Shown: piece after piece, positions 1-11,493 of the stretch
How the letters are laid out: each line of letters opens with the position of its first letter
How positions within the stretch are numbered: position 1 is the first letter of the stretch
Assembly: GCA_029706075.1 (NCBI GenBank)
Contig: JAINUG010000026.1
Location: 7,024,674 to 7,088,673, forward strand
DNA: 64,000 bases
Origin: Aldrovandia affinis
Taxonomy: Eukaryota > Chordata > Actinopteri > Notacanthiformes > Halosauridae
Direction: 5' to 3'
Position numbers and translations under genes: made by a program
The notes under the pieces: generated by a model
Told to the model about the DNA's origin: nothing
The model's database searches: none
The model's input: only the letters and a program-made list of their open reading frames with translations

Positions 1-1430
1 GGTGAATCTCAGAGACTACAGCATCCATCAGACGACGTTCAAAAACTCTGTAGTTCATGCTGAACAAAATTGCTCCTGAACATGTTCTAAAACTGTCTCT
101 AATTAAGAGAGCCATATTGCATACAATTTGATTGACTGATTGACTGATCAAGTGTGTCCTCCACTGTGTATGCAATTAAAACAGTAGGCTACACGTGACT
201 ACATAAGCATGGGGCTGCCGGCTGGCTCATCCTGCTAAAACATTGGGTTACAGTGTGGCGATGTGCCCCAAACAGTCAGCAAGCACGATAACACTATCCA
301 TTCTCTAAACTGGGATATCTAGACTTTGTACAAAGCCTCAATACACCATCCCAGTCCTGGCCGAGCACTTATAAGCCTGATTCAACTTATCAGGTACATT
401 TCCATTAAAGTGAATTTAAGAAACTTTACAATTCCCAACTTGCCCAGTGGAAACAAGTAATTGTGCACATAAAGACTAAAGTTAGGCAACTTCATAAAAA
501 TGCTGCACCTTAGCTTTAACCTTTCCTCGTATTTACTATGATTCTGTCTAATACCTTGCTTTCGGAATATGGTATGTGAGAGAGCAACAGTATGTTGATA
601 TTAGGTCATTGGTTCAGGGTCCTTTCAATATTTTATTGTAACAAAAAAGCCTGTTTTCCAGCTGGTGTCTGTTCCCCCTCTCACCCCAAACATCAAAGGG
701 AATTATGGGCAATTAAAAGACATGCTGATTGCCCTAATATAAATAAACAAATGTCGGCTGTTCTGGTGTTCCCTATCACTGATCCCTATGACGGGTTTTA
801 TTACTCCTCTGAAGGAAGACCAGAGCACCCAAGGAGAGGAGGGCTTGAATTAGGTTTCAGTTCAGATTCAGTTTGATTCATTTTGAGAAAGGTTTTCTTC
901 TTTTCTTTGTGGTGGTTCCTTGGTTGTGCCTGTTCCAAGTTTTATTTTTTCCCACCTTTCTTTTGTTCCTTTGCGTTGGAAGTGGGTAATTCTGGTTTGG
1001 TTTTATCTGGTCTCTCTCTCTCTTTAGCTGGTAGCTTTCAATTATAATTTCTTGTTTAATGTATTATTTTAGCGAATTATAAGTAGTGAGCCTACCTTAA
1101 TAAGTGAGTGCATTGTTTATATTTGTGTTTCTTGTTTATTAAATAGGTTACACACAAGATATTAAACATGTTTAATCTCAAACTTAAATCTTATTTAAAG
1201 TTAGTTTTGACTTGCAGATTGATTCCACGAGTTACTGTCTGATTAACCTATCAACAAATTTGGAGATTTAATTGTAATTATTGTCTTTAATAACAATTAA
1301 TCATTTAAATGTGTCTATTTCTATACATGTATGGCGTTTAGGAGGCACTTCTGTTCCTTGTTCCCTTGGGTAACCTTTCAGAGGAATAACCTTTTATAAG
1401 GGGATAACCTTTTAACACTTTGTTGTATGT
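1..1430. other. Non-coding stretch, no gene recognised
   Basis: No reading frame resembles a known family. The DNA is AT-rich with short pyrimidine runs (about 1008-1022). At 218-285 a short block resembles the DNA under the unidentified frame at 19,847-20,119 (same strand sense, about 15 of 16 bases alike at the core), so a decayed relative of that sequence may lie here. Confidence 0.5.
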
Positions 1431-1485
1431 CGCTCTGGATAAGAGCGTCTGCCAAATGCCTGTAATGTAATGTAATGTAATGTAA
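1424..1485 (+). repeat. UnaL2-type LINE/SINE 3' tail with hairpin and TGTAA repeats
   Basis: A perfect 6-bp stem (1431-1436 with 1442-1447) closes a GGATA pentaloop. It is followed by the conserved sequence GTCTGCCAAATGCC and five tandem TGTAA units (1461-1485). This is the 3' end recognised by L2-clade reverse transcriptases in fish, described for eel UnaL2 and the SINEs it mobilises. Only the tail is clear; the body upstream (about 1350-1424) has no recognisable promoter head or coding sequence, so this is a strongly 5'-truncated insertion on the plus strand. Confidence 0.8.
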
Positions 1486-1489
1486 TAAT

Positions 1490-2690
1490 TGACCATAGAC
1501 ATTGGCTGGATTGAGAGCTGCCACACCCTAAATTTGAGAAAATCATACTTGCCTGACAGTTAAAAAAATAATTATCTTGATTAAACCCAACTAGCATACT
1601 TTCCCAGTTCTGGGAGTGTCAGTGATCCGAAGAGTGTTTTACTAAGCCAACAGATTGGGAATGTGCAAAATAATGGGCCTGAAGACACAATTGCAATTCT
1701 CACAAATCATATTCCACCCTGTGCTGTATTAAGATATCGGCCATTTTCACTTGCAGATGTCTAGTTATCACTAACTACTAGATGACACAAGACACCATTT
1801 TCCCACAACAAATACCTCTCTATTTTTGCACACAAGCAAAAGTGATTGTTTGTATTGCTCCAAAGTAAATCTGCTTCAAAATTCTCATTCTCATAACATT
1901 GATATTAACTCTGTATGACCTTGTATAGATACATTTTGTGGGAGTATATGCACCTCTCTTCTTCATCTTTTAATAAGGTAAAAACCTGCTCCTGGGAGGA
2001 TAAAAGTGGTATCATAAATAAACATCATCCATTTGCTTTGTGATCAAAGACTGCCAGGAGCAAAACTAGAGCCAAAGGGTTTTCTCCTGGCAAGGAGATG
2101 TAGATCTTGGATGTGTATGCTTTAACACGGTGCTGTTCAGAACTCGGCGACCCACGTGCACCTCTTCCTTTCTAATAAGTGTCTCCCCGTCTTATGAATA
2201 GATCATAAGAGGCCTTGCCCATATCTTGTGAATTGTTTTTGTTTGTTTGTTTGTTTAATTTGTTTGAACACCAGACATTTTGGAGTTTTGGAATTTAACA
2301 AAAAAGGTCAGTTTTCTGTAAAATGCAGACAGAATATGATAGATATTAAAAAAAGTATGTTTTATGTGAAAGATAATGTCCTGCACTCTCAGCAGCCTGC
2401 CCAGTTGTGAGTACATTGTTTAAGTAGAACAACATAGTTACAGTGCCATAGCAGGTATAAAACATTGTGTGTTGGAAGCCTTGTCAGTGCATAGGTCAAG
2501 TTTGAGGTGCTCGTGGAAATTTCCTGTCTTTTTTGGCTTTTACAATCATAATCTCTCACAGTTTTTTGGGGTTTAATGTCCAGACTTTTTTAACTGAAAG
2601 GTCTAATCATACTTTGATTAAACATGCATGTATGTAAACATATGTAAACATACATAATGTTGCAAACCAAAGTGGAACACAAGTAGTACA
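1490..2690. other. Non-coding stretch with a GTTT microsatellite
   Basis: Nothing gene-like is visible. A short GTTT tandem run lies at about 2233-2262. Confidence 0.5.
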
Positions 2691-2694
2691 CCCG

Positions 2695-3165
2695 CAGTAG
2701 ATATGCAGTAGGTAACTACCAAAATAAAGGAAAAACTTAAGCAAATTAAGGATTCTGGCAGCTCTATTATGGTGTGGGTTGCACTTTCCTGGCATGGTTT
2801 AGGTCCACTCAGCCCCTTAGAGGGCAAGGTAAATGGCAAAGTCATTGTGAGTGTGAGTGATCATCTTCATCCTATGGTGAAGCATTTATATCCTGATTTG
2901 AGTGGTCTCTTCCAGGATGACAATGTCCCCATCAACGGGGCACGAGTGGTGACTGAATGGTTTGATGAGCATGAAAATTATGTAAACCATATACTATGGC
3001 CATGTCGGTCACAAAATCTAAACTCAATTGAGCACTTATGGGAGATTCTGGAGTGGGGCCTGAGACAGCGTTTTCTACTACCATCAACAATACACCATAT
3101 AATGGAATTTCGGAGTAATTCGGTGGAAAACAGTGTCTCAGAATCTCCCATAATTGTTAGTTGAG
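2695..3165 (+). pseudogene. Tc1/mariner transposase relic (C-terminal half)
   Basis: A frame beginning near 2769 reads as the catalytic half of a fish Tc1-like transposase, the enzyme that cuts and pastes TIR-bounded elements at TA sites. Visible motifs are MVWVALSWHGLGPL, the second catalytic Asp region FQDDNVPI, WFDEHE, and a WPCRSQNLNSIEHLWE block in which the usual [11 protein letters not shown] signature has its Asp changed to Asn. The helix-turn-helix DNA-binding half and the first catalytic Asp are absent, and the frame runs into unrelated sequence after about 3130. The upstream bases 2712-2745 resemble non-coding sequence found in salmonid-type Tc1 elements. No terminal inverted repeat is evident. 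It is a dead fragment. Confidence 0.85.
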
Positions 3166-3180
3166 GTCTGGTGACTGAGA

Positions 3181-3250
3181 TCTAGTGCTGATCTAGGATC
3201 AGGTTTCCCCTGAGCTAAAAGGCTAAACTGATCCTAGATCAGCACTCCTA
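3181..3250. repeat. Fold-back repeat built on GATCTAGGATCAG
   Basis: AGTGCTGATCTAGGATCAG at about 3183-3202 is the near-perfect reverse complement of CTGATCCTAGATCAGCACT at about 3227-3245, separated by about 25 bases, so the strand can fold into a hairpin. The same palindromic motif recurs at 16,364-16,436 with a longer loop. This looks like a small fold-back repeat family common in fish genomes. I see no coding potential. Confidence 0.7.
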
Positions 3251-4040
3251 CTCTTAGAATCTTTATACATACGGCCCCTGGTGTCTTTCTGTCAGACTTC
3301 CATGCCAACATCATGGTTGTAACCAGTTTCTTTCCTTCTTTACTGGCTGACAAGTGACGGGCATGAGGGCAATAGCACACGTTCACCCATTACCCTCGAT
3401 TTCATTAGCATCATTGTCTTATACTCCGAGGGTACCCATTAGAGCTGGTGACGGCCACAATTACACTCTCCAAGACTAAAAATATGCAACGAAAGACATT
3501 TGGGTAATTGAGTTTGTGGGGGTGTAATAAAATGTTACATCAATCGCAGCACACTGAGTATGTAGCAACTTTCACCTGTTATCTGGTTAGGTGGTTCGAA
3601 AAAGAAAGACAAAACTCTTTCTTTGGAATATTCAAAGAAGCTGCAGACAAACATGATCTCACACATTGGTGTCTTCTGTATGCCCTTGTTGTGGCCCTCA
3701 TGGATTCCATAACACATGTTAGCAGTTAATGCCCAGTCACTTACTGGGAAAGAAGAAGTTTTTGAGGAACAACCCCAATGATGCCAAATCTGCATAGTGA
3801 TCTGGGCATACCGTGACACCTTTTGGATTTGTTGAACTCTGGAGCTCATATCTAATACAGCAAGGAATGTTAGTCCAGGAGCAATAAAGTTTACATGAAC
3901 TCCATTCCCAATTAAAAGTAAAGTCTTTTATAGTACAGTCAACTCTAAAGGGCATCTAGAGCTGTTCACTGAAGAGTTATAAGTACTTTACTTCTCAATT
4001 ATAATCCCACAAGCACATCTAATTGGAGGCTGAGGTTAAT
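3251..4040. other. Non-coding stretch, nothing recognised
   Basis: Short frames on both strands (for example at 3508-3729 and 3535-3849) overlap each other and match no family known to me. I see no RNA gene or repeat. Confidence 0.4.
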
Positions 4041-4043
4041 TTT

Positions 4044-4260
4044 TAGGTTCTTAGTGTGTCCTGGCCAGTTTCCCAATTTGGCTCTCTCAATCTAACCATC
4101 TAATTATCCCCCAGTTTAATTGGCTATATAAATCCATCCCTCTCCCCCACTTCTCCTTAGCTGATGTGTGAGGAGCATCCGGGCACAAAATGGCTGGCAC
4201 ACATCACAGAAATGGGGGCCAAACATTTGTGGTGGGTGAGTTGAGTTGAGGTGACCACAC
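4044..4260 (+). repeat. Fish interspersed repeat fragment
   Basis: The block containing TGTGTCCTGGCCAGTTTCCC, TTAATTGGCTATATAAAT and CTTAGCTGATGTGTGAGGAG resembles a non-coding interspersed repeat that I recall from many teleost genomes. Boundaries are estimated and no target duplication was found. Confidence 0.45.
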
Positions 4261-4269
4261 AAATTCTTG

Positions 4270-7200
4270 AAAGACAGCATCCATCAATTCAATTTCTTAT
4301 CATTGTAAATTATAGTTTGGCTGGCCTTCCCATCTCCTCTGAATAGAAGAGTAAGATATACTGTTGCAGCTGGATTGTGGACTGTTTTTTTTTACAACGC
4401 TGGAATTTGCTTACACACAGGTAAACAATGATAATACAGTGATAAATGTTTTTCAAATGCATAGAGTGGCACATATTTTATCACGTCATGTAAATAAAGC
4501 TAGTCATTATTATAGTTAGGTGAAAAACAACAGCCTTGAATGGCTGAACCCCCCTTTGATTGTTCATTTTGTTCTAGTTGTTAGAACGGTTCTGTAAATG
4601 CTGAAAACTAATTGTAATTTTTTTTAAATGTTTAAAAAAGTCACATTTATTATGTCTTCATTTATCAAAACTTCAGATCAAAGCTGGTTTCATGGGTTTG
4701 GGGAGATCTCAGATTACTACTCTGGGCTCTGAGACCATCGCTTAACACAACCCAGACTGTGTTATAAAAAGCTGAAATCAACCCACCATACAACTTCTCC
4801 AGTGTTACTTCCAAAGGAAACTAACATACTGAAGTCAGTTTGTCATGCCTGGAAAATATCCACACACTGCCAGATGCTCAAGTGTAAAAGAGGGCATATT
4901 TGGACGCGTTGAAGGAGACCGAGAATAATAGAAAGGGACATTTTCACTTCGGGTGTCACTTTTGATTAAAAGAAGATATGGGTGGCGGCATAAAAAAAAT
5001 GCAAGAGCTTGTCTAAAATCATAGCCAGCGTGGGAAGAGGATCTCTTACTTGGACTGTAAACAGGAGCCATAATCTCCTGGCAGGTGAAATGAAACTCAT
5101 CTCTGAAGGATTGTGTAAAAGTACTGAGAAAGAAAATCGGACTTGCTCCTTGAGGAGCTGCCATTTGGGCAGCAAACCCCATCTACCCTGCTTGTTTTGT
5201 GAAAATTCAAACCTGAGCATCATGGGCCTTGAATGAGTTAATGGGGGATAACTGCAAGGGGGTAGAATGGACTAAACAAGCCTGCCAGCAGCAAAACAAA
5301 ACACTTCACCCCCCACGGCACATCTGCCGGTGGCCATTCCATTGGGATATGTGCTATCAAAGTAAAACGTGCTTCAGAGGGAGACAGAGTGAAGCAGCTC
5401 TAAGAAAAGTGAAGCCTATCGGATTGATGAAAGAACACATGCACATGGTGCGATAGAAGGGCAGGGTGCATTTTAAATGGCAGGAAAGGCTTTTTGACAG
5501 ATCTTTCCAGCACTCAGGGTGGAGACACCTCCAGCGAGACCGGGCCTCCGCAGGCTGTGTCTTCCCACCATAATAACAACAATAACAACAACAATAACAA
5601 TTATAATAATAACTTGTCCACACTAACTTCCATATTAAATTTTTCCTGTCTATTTATACAGCTGGATATTTAGTGAAGCAATTCAGATTAAGTACCTTGC
5701 TCAACAGCACAGTCTTGCCCTGTGTTCCGGCCAGAAAACCTTCTGCGTTGGAATAACCAGAGGCTGAACCACTGACCGAACATATAAACCACACCAAGTC
5801 CTGTTCTGTGACAAAAGTCAGCAGACATAGTTATTATGCAACACAAAACAAGAAACTAAGACGAACAGAGGACTGCAATGAAAATAAATCGAGGGAGGCG
5901 GGGACAGGTGACGGCTGTCCAGGGTAGACCAGCAGACTCCCAAAACTACACCTATGTCACTTTACAGATCTTACCTGGCTAAAACAACCGAGAAAATAAA
6001 TGAGGTGAGTCTTACGGATATGCTTACCCACCCTGGTCTAACTTAACTAAAAGGTGCAAGAAAACAAGAATAAGACACCACCTGTCCTTGAACCGAAATA
6101 ACACTTTGCAACATAATTTTAAACAAATTTTAAACAAACAAGACGACCTTTGGTGAGTGACTGCCAATATGGATGGAATGAAAAGTGGGGAGAGCCCAGT
6201 CGCAGGTCAGCTGACGGCTTTTTTAAGGTAGCGTGCATGTCGGAGGACCACCACCCCCAGAAGGACCACAAAGGGGGGGATTTGAATATGTGTCATAGAG
6301 TGCACAGTCCTCTACTTTCACATTTGAGGGCTGTGTTAACTTTCATAATTTCAATGCAGTGATGATCATCCATAGTTTATATTGAGTGCTGTGTGTTATG
6401 TTTTTACTAATTGTTTGCGGTGATAACTGATTGATTTGCTGTGTATTCATTACCTGGATTCTCATGTGGGCATTAATCGAATACTGCGTGTTACCAATTG
6501 GTGTCTCTTGACGCCTCTCTCTACCTGAATTACACCTCACAAGCTATTTGTTACCCTCAGTCCCACAGCCCTATAAAGACAGGAGTCTGTGTTGCTTTTC
6601 CATGGAAATCCTGAGTCTAAACCGTCCGAACGCAGCTACTATGCCTGAGAGAGTTTTTTGGGACATGGAGGAAGAGGTGCTGGGTTTTTTGTTGTTACCC
6701 TCGAATATAGCTTTCGGTTTAACTTTGTTTTGTTTTATTTGTTTTGTTTTGTAATAATATAAAAATGATAAATTGGCTGCTGGCCAATGGAACACGGATT
6801 TTTGGTTTGTTTTTTCATCCACTGGCATGCCACCCTGTTACGCTGTTGCTGACTGTTAACAGGCACAAACAGGGTGTACAAACCTAAAGTCACACACAAT
6901 GCATAACTCACCTGAAGAGCAGTCACAGTGGTTCGGGCCACCAGAGTTGACTACCTTGACTTGGGGTGACTGAGTTGTTTATGTGTTTAGTCTGCATACT
7001 TGTTGAGCTGGCTGCCTTGCTTAGGCGATCCAGACCTTAGCTGTGGAGAAGCATCCTTGATGATGGTACAGTCTGAATACAACTGTCTGCAACTTGAATG
7101 CTACACTGGTGCAAGCGGTGGAATACGGTCTGTTACATAGCCACAACATGTCCTCATGTGCAGTGCTAGCACATGGCAGAGCTCAAATGAACACTTTAGA

Positions 7201-7595
7201 AGTGTACATATGGCTCCATCAATTTCAGTGTTAAGAGTAACACTTCCAAGGGTACTATAAATGTATACTAGCTATAGAGTAATATTTTAAACACTGACAG
7301 TGTTATGTAATTACATTCAGTGTATTTTTAACTCTCTTTTAACATTCTTTCATATTAATTTGATGCTAATAATGACTGATGAGGTTGTGGTTTAGTATTT
7401 CTGGTGCAACAAATTGTATTTTTCTTTCTATCTAAGAGTGATTTTTTTTCCTAATAATAGTTCATTCACAGCCTATTCAGACATCCAGGCAGAGAAAAGA
7501 AAGCTATTTTGTTTGTACAAAGCCATAGGGCCTATTCCCATCCTTGATCTCCTCCATTCCTGACTTAATTCTAGCAATGAATTAAAAGAATCTAA
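4270..7595. other. Non-coding stretch with one AAC/AAT microsatellite
   Basis: No gene is recognised. A degenerate AAC/AAT trinucleotide run lies at 5570-5613. Frames of 70-115 codons on both strands (4835-5236, 6343-6941) overlap each other, lack recognisable domains and have no consistent start context. Confidence 0.5.
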
Positions 7596-8576
7596 ACAAT
7601 TACTCACATCATCGCTTCACAGAAAAGGCCATCTGTGCCTCTCAACCAGTGACAAAGCATTTTTAAAGGAGCAGTCTGACAAAAATCCATAATTTCATGA
7701 TGCACTACTTACCGTATGTCTTGTCAATCCATCCACATGGCATTGTTGACTTTTACATTTATGTCTGTTTCTGTACGAGCCATGAGTGTCAATTGTCAAA
7801 TAATTCACACAGACAAACTACACACCAAATGAATCATAGTTATCTTTTCTGGCCACACATTATGATAATTAAATAAAGGTGAATATTGACTAGGTTTTTA
7901 CATTTTTTCACAATGTTTCCCAAAGTGGAACTACGTTTTTCAAGCCAACACTCATCATCCACTGTGTGTACTTCCCAAGATCCCAATGCGTGGTTACAGT
8001 TGTCAACAGAATAGTGTGCATCTGCTTAGTGAAGTTCAGTGTTAGCCAGGAAACAAACACAAACTTTTTGATAGTGAGAGAAAGTGAGCTAAATTGCATA
8101 TTTTTAAACGTCAGCACCAAACCAAGAAGAAAACAAAAACATTTTGTAGATTGGGTAGCGCATTTCATTAACTCTACGTTCATAAAGCATTCCTAATGTA
8201 TTCATGAGGATTTAAAAAATGGTACATTGCAATTACATAGGGCATTATGATTGCTTTATGACATGTTTTACTTGTGCATTACATTACATGTAATGATGCT
8301 GTTATGTAATGATCAACAGAGCCTATTTATGAATGCATACTGAGCTCTTCATGATACATTCATTACAATCATACAAAACAAAGTGTGTATGCATTATGTC
8401 ACAACCTGGGATAGGTCTGACCCAATAATCACAGACCTAAAACTGGTGCACACATAATGCATTCATAATACATTCATAAGCACTCCCAAAAACATTACAT
8501 CATAGCTACATGAAGTGCTTATACATGTTTCTAAAGTCATTACAACCATACCCTCCCAAGAAACAGTGTATCACCA

Positions 8577-8584
8577 TCTGGGAT
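8577..8584. repeat. 8-bp target duplication of the hAT element (left)
   Basis: TCTGGGAT here is repeated exactly at 10,134-10,141 on the other side of the hAT. The same octamer occurs once, without an insertion, at the matching place in the right arm (about 18,666-18,673, reverse complement). Confidence 0.9.
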
Positions 8585-10133
8585 CAGGGCCGGATTAAAT
8601 GGATGGACTACACCCATTTTTTTCATCATAATCCAGGGAAGTGGTAAATTCGTTCTCAATCACCAACAACGCAAACGCGTTCAGTTTATTTCCCTTCACT
8701 GTTGATCTCAGGTATGTTTTAACACGTTTCAATAAAGAAAACGGCCTTTTCCCAATTTTAAATCGGAAATGGCAGATCATGTGAAGGCATATTTCTATGT
8801 TGGGGAATGCATCGCCCAGGTCTAGCTCTCTGAGCTTCTTATACATGCCTATTGCTGATTGTTCACCCTTTACCATTGAGCTGAACCAGGGGTCATCACC
8901 ATGTCAGCTTGTGACAGACCTTTTGGTTAAAATGCGATTTTTACCACGGACATACAAAACTTGAAGCGGTCAGTAATATTACCAGAAACACATAATTACA
9001 TACTAGTGGCCTCCTAATGTGCCATAGCATCCATTTCAATGTGCTGCACAATTTAAAATGAAAGCATTTCTAACATTTAACATTGTCCTACAGTGTCCTG
9101 TCAGCTGTCGTATATGGACAGGTGGCAATCCTCAGAAAGGCATCAATGCAACATGCTCCAAGTCCATTTCGTGTTTGGGATTTAATAGCGTTCATATGAC
9201 TGAAAACTCGCTCACAGCTGCTGGCTTAGGCTAGGCTTAATGCGAGCAGTCACGATCAAAATGGTCAATGATGGCCTTAGAAATGTTTTCAGCACTACAT
9301 TTCTCTGTGATTTCGAGTAGGCTCAAAAACTCAGTCTTAATTTCCTTGGCCTTGGTGTCCACAAATCTTTGGAAAATCAATAACTGGTTCTTATCAGTAC
9401 AGTCAGTGCTTTCATCACACATTACATGCATGACAGGGGCCTCCCCACCACTAGTTAGACGGGCAGCTGCTAACTTCTGCCCTATCTTTTCTGTGTTCAT
9501 ACATACAGTGCTAGCACTTTTTTTTTGCGATTTCTTTGAAAGTGTCACCTGCTGTAATCGGTAGTTTTGCTTTGGCTATTCCGAATGCTAACTTGAGGTA
9601 ATTTTCATGTTCAACTTTCTCTCGACTGACGAAGATAGTCATCAGCTTAACCTATTTTGCCTCGGTAGCAAACAGCTCCTTCTCAACAGAAGACATACTA
9701 TCAGTTTTTGCTCTTTTCTTGCACCACTTGCACTCATTGTGGTCCCTCGCTGCCGTAGACTTTAGTTGTTTCATTGTCTGAGCACACCTCATACACTCTA
9801 TTAACCCATCGTCTCTCAAAAAAAACTAAAAAGTTTTGAAAAAATGTAAAATTACAAAATAAAACCACATTTCGCCATTTTCGGGGAATGTAACGTAGGC
9901 TACTAGCTAGCTGTCTTGTTTGACCTGTCACAGTAACGTTAGCCTACGAGAATGCATGCAATTTCGTGCAACATACAGTATTTTAATGTGAAAGTCATCC
10001 CGACTCATTAACGTGATGAGGTCGAGGATATAACCTGTCGCACAGTGGCCAAATTGATTTAATACAATTTCAGAAAACATTCGATTGTGAATATTTAGAC
10101 AAAAAATATCGCCTATACCTAGATTCAGCCCTG
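8585..10133 (-). mobile_element. hAT DNA transposon, decayed, 1549 bp
   Basis: The ends form an imperfect terminal inverted repeat (CAGGGCCGGATTAAAT at the left, CAGGGCTGAATCTAGG reading in from the right) and are flanked by a perfect 8-bp target duplication TCTGGGAT, which is diagnostic for the hAT superfamily. Inside, on the minus strand, lie three separated pieces of a ZMYM1-like hAT transposase. The element is therefore internally deleted and inactive. It inserted into the left arm of the giant inverted repeat; the right arm preserves the unoccupied site. Confidence 0.9.
8595..9780 (-). pseudogene. hAT transposase pseudogene (ZMYM1-like, DUF4371)
   Basis: Reading right to left on the minus strand there are three pieces. 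At about 9780-9660 is an N-terminal piece with ECKWCKKRAKTDSM. At 9548-9237 is a DUF4371-type catalytic segment with CDESTDCTDKNQLLIFQRFVD and SAENISKAIIDHF. At 8876-8595 is the C-terminal hAT dimerisation segment with RPFSLLKRVKTYLRSTV and LNAFALLVIENEF. Such transposases normally exceed 500 residues; here the middle, with most of the RNase-H fold, is missing and the pieces are in different frames. It would have acted in the nucleus to mobilise hAT elements; it is now dead. Confidence 0.8.
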
Positions 10134-10161
10134 TCTGGGATAAGTGCTGAGGATCACATTT

Positions 10162-10501
10162 TTTATTTTTTTTCCAGTTTTTCTCCCAATTTAGTGGACA
10201 ATTATACCCTCTGTTTATTTAGATTTTCCCTCCTCACACGAACTTGCTACCCGAGGGCAGCAAACTCCGCTTCCTTCGAGACAGAATTTGTCCACCAACA
10301 TTCTGGAGACACTCTTACGTGCTTCACAACTAGTTTGTGCCGGCTCACCCTTGCCCCTCCCCCTGGGGCGGACAGCTAAACGCCGCCCCTAATCGGGGCT
10401 CCCCGCCAGGGCCGGTCTGGCACAGTCAGGTTTCAAACCACGACTATGATAGGCAACTCACACTCGTAAACGAGTGCGAGTCCGCTACGCTATTGGAGGT
10501 C
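10162..10501 (-). mobile_element. tRNA-headed SINE with 15-bp target duplication
   Basis: The insert is flanked by CTGAGGATCACATTT at 10,147-10,161 and 10,502-10,516. Its T-rich end lies on the left, so it is inserted on the minus strand. Reading on the minus strand, the head contains a B-box-like GGTTTGAAACC, the body has a GC-rich block (GGCCCTGGCGGGGAGCC), and the 3' part carries the tail TAATTGTCCACTAAATTGGG followed by an A-rich end. The same tail ends the SINEs at 14,279, 58,577 and 63,415. RNA polymerase III transcription and LINE-supplied reverse transcription are inferred. The matching site in the right arm is empty. Confidence 0.85.
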
Positions 10502-10995
10502 CTGAGGATCACATTTCTAAACAGCAGTGGTAATGTGAGGAACACTTCCAACTATGCAAAAGTCACTTCAAATAAGAGTGATGTTAAAATTAAACTGATT
10601 AATAGCTGTTTTTATAATGACAAAAACCAATGTCACTGTACAAATGGAATGTGATAGCATGACTTGACTGCTTAATGTGCATATAAAAACATTATCAAAA
10701 GGATTTGACATGAGATTTGAAGACATTCTGGCTTCATGAATTAATTTCATGCAGTTAACAGAATGGTAATGATAGTACTCATGACCATTTTACTTTTCAT
10801 AATAGATACATAAACTATTCTGTGCAATAATAAGCTATACAGTTTGACATGAGTCTTCACAATAATGGCCGTATCTACCATTGAGGACACCGAGGTCATG
10901 ACCTCAGTATTTTTCAGTATCTCAGTAAATACAGAGTCTCTGCTGTATTTTTTTACATAGTGATTCAGTGTAATACTGAATAAAAGTGTTGAACT

Positions 10996-11493
10996 TGTTA
11001 CGTCCTCGTGTTTTCCCTTTCCCTTTTCCTTGTGTTCCGGTTCTCCCTGTCAGTCTCGTGTTTGTGATGTGGCCACGGCTTTCCTCCTCTGCATTCTCCG
11101 GCTCCCTCTTGATTACTACGGATCTGCGACACCTGCGCTGCCTACTCACCTGTCATCAATTATCATCAGCCCTGCAGTGTATATCAACCCCAGTTTCTCA
11201 TCCACTCACCGTCAGATCGTTGTCTCCGCTTCAGTGGTTCACTCCTCGCCTGCCAGCCAGCTAGCTTCCCTGCATGCCTGCCAGCCAGCTTCCCTGCCTG
11301 CCTCCCAGCCAGCTTCCCTGCCTGCCCGCTTCCCTGCCTGCCTGCCCGCTTACCCGCCGGTCCTGCCTGCCTCCTTCATCTGCCCTCACCATCGCTTCCC
11401 TACCTCAGTCCCTGTTCATAATAAATACCCTCACTTTACCTCATCCTCAGTGTCTGTGTCTGCATTTGGGTCCGACCAGTGTAATCCCTAACA
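10996..11493 (+). mobile_element. Solo LTR, 498 bp, with 5-bp target duplication
   Basis: It begins TGTTACGTCC and ends CCCTAACA, and is flanked by GAACT on both sides (10,991-10,995 and 11,494-11,498). An AATAAA polyadenylation signal is at 11,420-11,425. The centre (about 11,255-11,360) is a pyrimidine-rich tandem array of CCAGCCAGCTTCCCTGCCTG-type units. Single LTRs with an intact duplication arise by recombination between the two LTRs of a retrotransposon. A 153-codon frame through the tandem array is low-complexity and is not a gene. The orientation is inferred from the AATAAA. Confidence 0.85.
11255..11360. repeat. Pyrimidine-rich minisatellite inside the solo LTR
   Basis: Tandem, slightly variable units of CTTCCCTGCCTGCC / CCAGCCAG type lie within the LTR. 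The array is the reason for spurious Pro/Ser/Leu-rich frames here. Confidence 0.8.

Noticed and set aside
4835-5236. Overlapping 75-115-codon frames on both strands
   Set aside because: Mutually overlapping, no domain, no splice or promoter context, AT-rich background.
11030-11491. 153-codon and 94-codon frames with repeated Pro-Ala-Ser-Leu motifs
   Set aside because: They are created by the pyrimidine minisatellite inside the solo LTR; several frames stay open through the same repeat.
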